Shown here piece by piece: positions 57,634-60,000 of a stretch of 60,000 nucleotides of DNA (its first letter is position 1; each line of letters begins with the position of its first letter). The notes below the pieces were generated by a model. That model worked only from the letters and a program-made list of their open reading frames with translations. It ran no database searches and was not told where the DNA came from. Both the position numbers and the translations under genes were made by a program. The DNA is from Membranipora membranacea (lineage: Eukaryota; Bryozoa; Gymnolaemata; Cheilostomatida; Membraniporidae): positions 9,860,001 to 9,920,000 of the forward strand of contig OU612075.1 in the NCBI GenBank assembly GCA_914767715.1, written 5' to 3'.

Positions 57634-60000
57634 TAGACATCATATGAAACTCACACTATCGTGCCAGTGGAAAAACGAATTTCTTATGATGCTACCTAAA
57701 CACAATGTTTTTGAAGTTGAAGTTGACTTATGGAACATATATACATGTATATATATATATCTTAAAAATCAACCAGCATAAATCGCAATGTTGCTTGGTA
57801 TTCTTTAACAATCTTTCATTTTTTACTAGTTCATGGGTAGCTAATATTTTCCAAACCTTGTAACATTAAAATAAACTCCCTCATAAGCAAACTAAAATTG
57901 GTGTTAGCTAACATTAAGTCACTCAAAAATTAACTTAAATAAATTCTAGCTCTAGCTGACATTTACCTCCAAGAGTATGAAGTCATTACTATAATGTTTT
58001 AGGATTGGGGAATCAGAGGATGGTATATGGCAGTTACCTGACAGCACATATCACTTTTGGCATCAGATTGACACATATCTTTTACGCAATAGGTAATATA
58101 GTATTCATGAAAATCAAATATGCAGAAGTGTACACTACAGTTAAGGCAGACTCCGTGTCTCGGTTCACTATGCTCCACTGCCTAGAATCTGCTGTTTAAA
58201 CAGGGAAAGTGCAATGGGTACTCTTGAAGAGTATACACATCAGGCATCATGTTCTAGACATATTGTCTTCTCGACCGATTAGATTCCTCAAACCCACAGA
58301 TGTCAAAAGCCTTACTCAATTGAACAGACATTTTAAAGTGACAGTCCCACTAGGCTATGTTTGTTATGGTTTTAAAGGTCTCAGGCTGAAAAGTCATTAG
58401 GGCAAATAAAACAGCCTGTGAACCCAATTGCAGTAAAACTGCTTCAAAGTCTGAAAATTGGGATCATAGTGGATCATAGTGACTTATTTCTTCCTCCTGA
58501 CCACTATCATGATCCGCTATGATCCTTGCTGAAATATTAAAAAAACTAATTGCTATTTTCCACAATTTTTTAATGTTTTTAATTTTTATTTGCCCTATGA
58601 ACTCACTACTGGGGTAATATATTCCCTTTTCTAATATGACTGACCCTTTAGAGAATTTACACAGACCAATATGTTTTAAAGTTAGAGAGCAAGTACTGCT
58701 GAACTTATGTACGATTCAAACAGTGAAAAAAGTTCAAAGTTTGCTGTTTAGTATGAAACATAAGATTGGGCTGCTTCTAAATCCTCATACCGAGAATGTG
58801 ATACATCCTAAGGAACTGGAAAGCATCCTTGACGTGGGAGGTTATAACAAACCTGCTGAACTGAAACTGGCACTAATTGGCCATTGGCAGTGACACTTTG
58901 ATCTTAGCAAATAGGCCGAGAAGTGATCAGCAATGGGTCTGAGTATTGGATATCACCCAAAATGAGTACCCGCAGGAAGAAAATTTTGCTGTTTCATACA
59001 TGCTTGAAAAGGGTAGTGAAGTTTATTGCTAGATGCCATTGACAAGAATGCTGCCATTGACATAAATATAGCCATATGCTTGTGAAGAGTCAGATATGTT
59101 TCCCTAATCTATATCAGTGCTAGTTGCGTATAGGACGTATTTCTGTGGTTTTGAGATATAGAGGAGGGCAACTCTTGAATATGATGAGTGAGTTTGTTTG
59201 TTCAGCAAGTACGCCGTTGCATGGTGATCAATCAGGAGCTTTGGTGCCCTTATTGGGCAAATTAGCAAATACACAATTGCACCATTGGCCCTATTTGAAA
59301 ACTGAGCTCATAAGACCTTCTGTTCATGAAAAACAGACCATTTGGAAATATCGCGTTCAGGATAGTTCAACTAAGCGGAAAATTGATTATGCTGTGTATT
59401 ATCTTCTCATGATTTATTTCTTGAAACGTCCTGATCGCTTCCAAGAAATAAATCAAGAGAAGACAATCCTCACAGTAAAGCCAATTTTTCCACTCCGTTG
59501 AACAATCTTGAATACGATAATTCAAAAAGGTCACTTTTTTTTCATTACTGGAACCTCTTAGGAGCTAATTCTTCAAATATTTCCAACGGTACAACTTGAG
59601 TGTTTGCTCGTTTGCCAATTTTTTGTACAGATGTTCTTCAGAATCTGATCTCAGTGGAAAACATTGATTGTCCTCATTTTTTACCAACCAAAATACTCAT
59701 CACATCTAAGAGTTGTCTTACCTTGCATCTCAAAACCACATAAATACATTAGAACTGTATGCATCACACAACTCAATCAATCTTTATCAGTGATTCCATA
59801 AAATCACAGAGTACGGATATACAGAGGGGACACTTCAACGATAGTTATAGGGTCTGCTGTTGCTTATCCACTGGGGGAAAATCATCAATCTTGCCACCTG
59901 CCAGATTAACTGATTATTTAAGTTACAATGGGAATTTGTCATGCATACATACCTACCTATGATGGGCCATAATTCATTCTGTTTTTAACCTGAAGACTGA
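57634..60000. other. Unassigned right end of the window
   Basis: No gene recognised. Frames at 58636-58893 (85 codons) and 59124-59501 (125 codons) are open but have no motif I know and no clear splice context. A hairpin at 58461-58525 pairs GGATCATAGTGGATCATAG with a near-complement. Confidence 0.4.

Noticed and set aside
59124-59501. A 125-codon frame near the right edge
   Set aside because: Longest frame there, but without recognisable motif, splice signals or a paralogue in the window; left unassigned rather than named.

Overview
This is animal nuclear DNA. The genes have spliced exons with GT/AG junctions, and they encode a RING/B-box/coiled-coil/beta-propeller (TRIM-type) protein, a membrane RING E3-like protein, and secreted antistasin/WAP-type cysteine-rich proteins. 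They sit among many invertebrate-style transposons. Introns are short and repeats are dense. A marine invertebrate such as a sponge or other early-branching animal would fit, but the species cannot be named from the sequence alone.

Layout: 121-1062 (-) is a PHD-finger ORF1 of a non-LTR retrotransposon. 3589-7904 (+) is a 7-exon multi-pass membrane protein of RNF26 type whose C-terminal RING is broken. From 7911 to 55792 the window is one tandem segmental duplication: unit A is 7911-39510 and unit B is 39511-55792. Each unit held the last codons of the RNF26-like gene, a TRIM-type gene (A 12001-16432; B 42570-45083), a three-exon antistasin/WAP-like gene (A 29068-31088; B 46954-53582) and about 2 kb without a recognised gene. 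To the right of the duplication lies an intact, more distant antistasin/WAP paralogue (56044-57633). The last 2.3 kb holds nothing I recognise.

Comparing the two units shows which segments are later insertions, because each copy supplies the empty site of the other. Unit A gained a 10,744-bp terminal-inverted-repeat element with 8-bp target duplication (17723-28466) and a 5.4-kb Helitron-like array with minisatellites (31674-37074). Unit B gained a 999-bp DNA transposon (40941-41939) and a 4,564-bp giant foldback element with CCGG target duplication (48827-53390). The 10.7-kb element is the most unusual object. Its ends are long arrays built on the core AACTTGGCCC, its interior carries a decayed endonuclease-reverse transcriptase gene, and a second 4,143-bp copy of the same composite (23391-27533, opposite orientation, own 8-bp target duplication) has inserted into its terminal array.

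The duplicated genes have diverged in different ways. TRIM copy B lost the second B-box and coiled coil by a 1.93-kb deletion that fused two half exons in frame, leaving an open 429-codon model beside the 616-codon copy A. The antistasin/WAP copies are broken independently: A by a nonsense codon, B by the foldback transposon in the same last exon. The intact paralogue at 56044 may carry the function.
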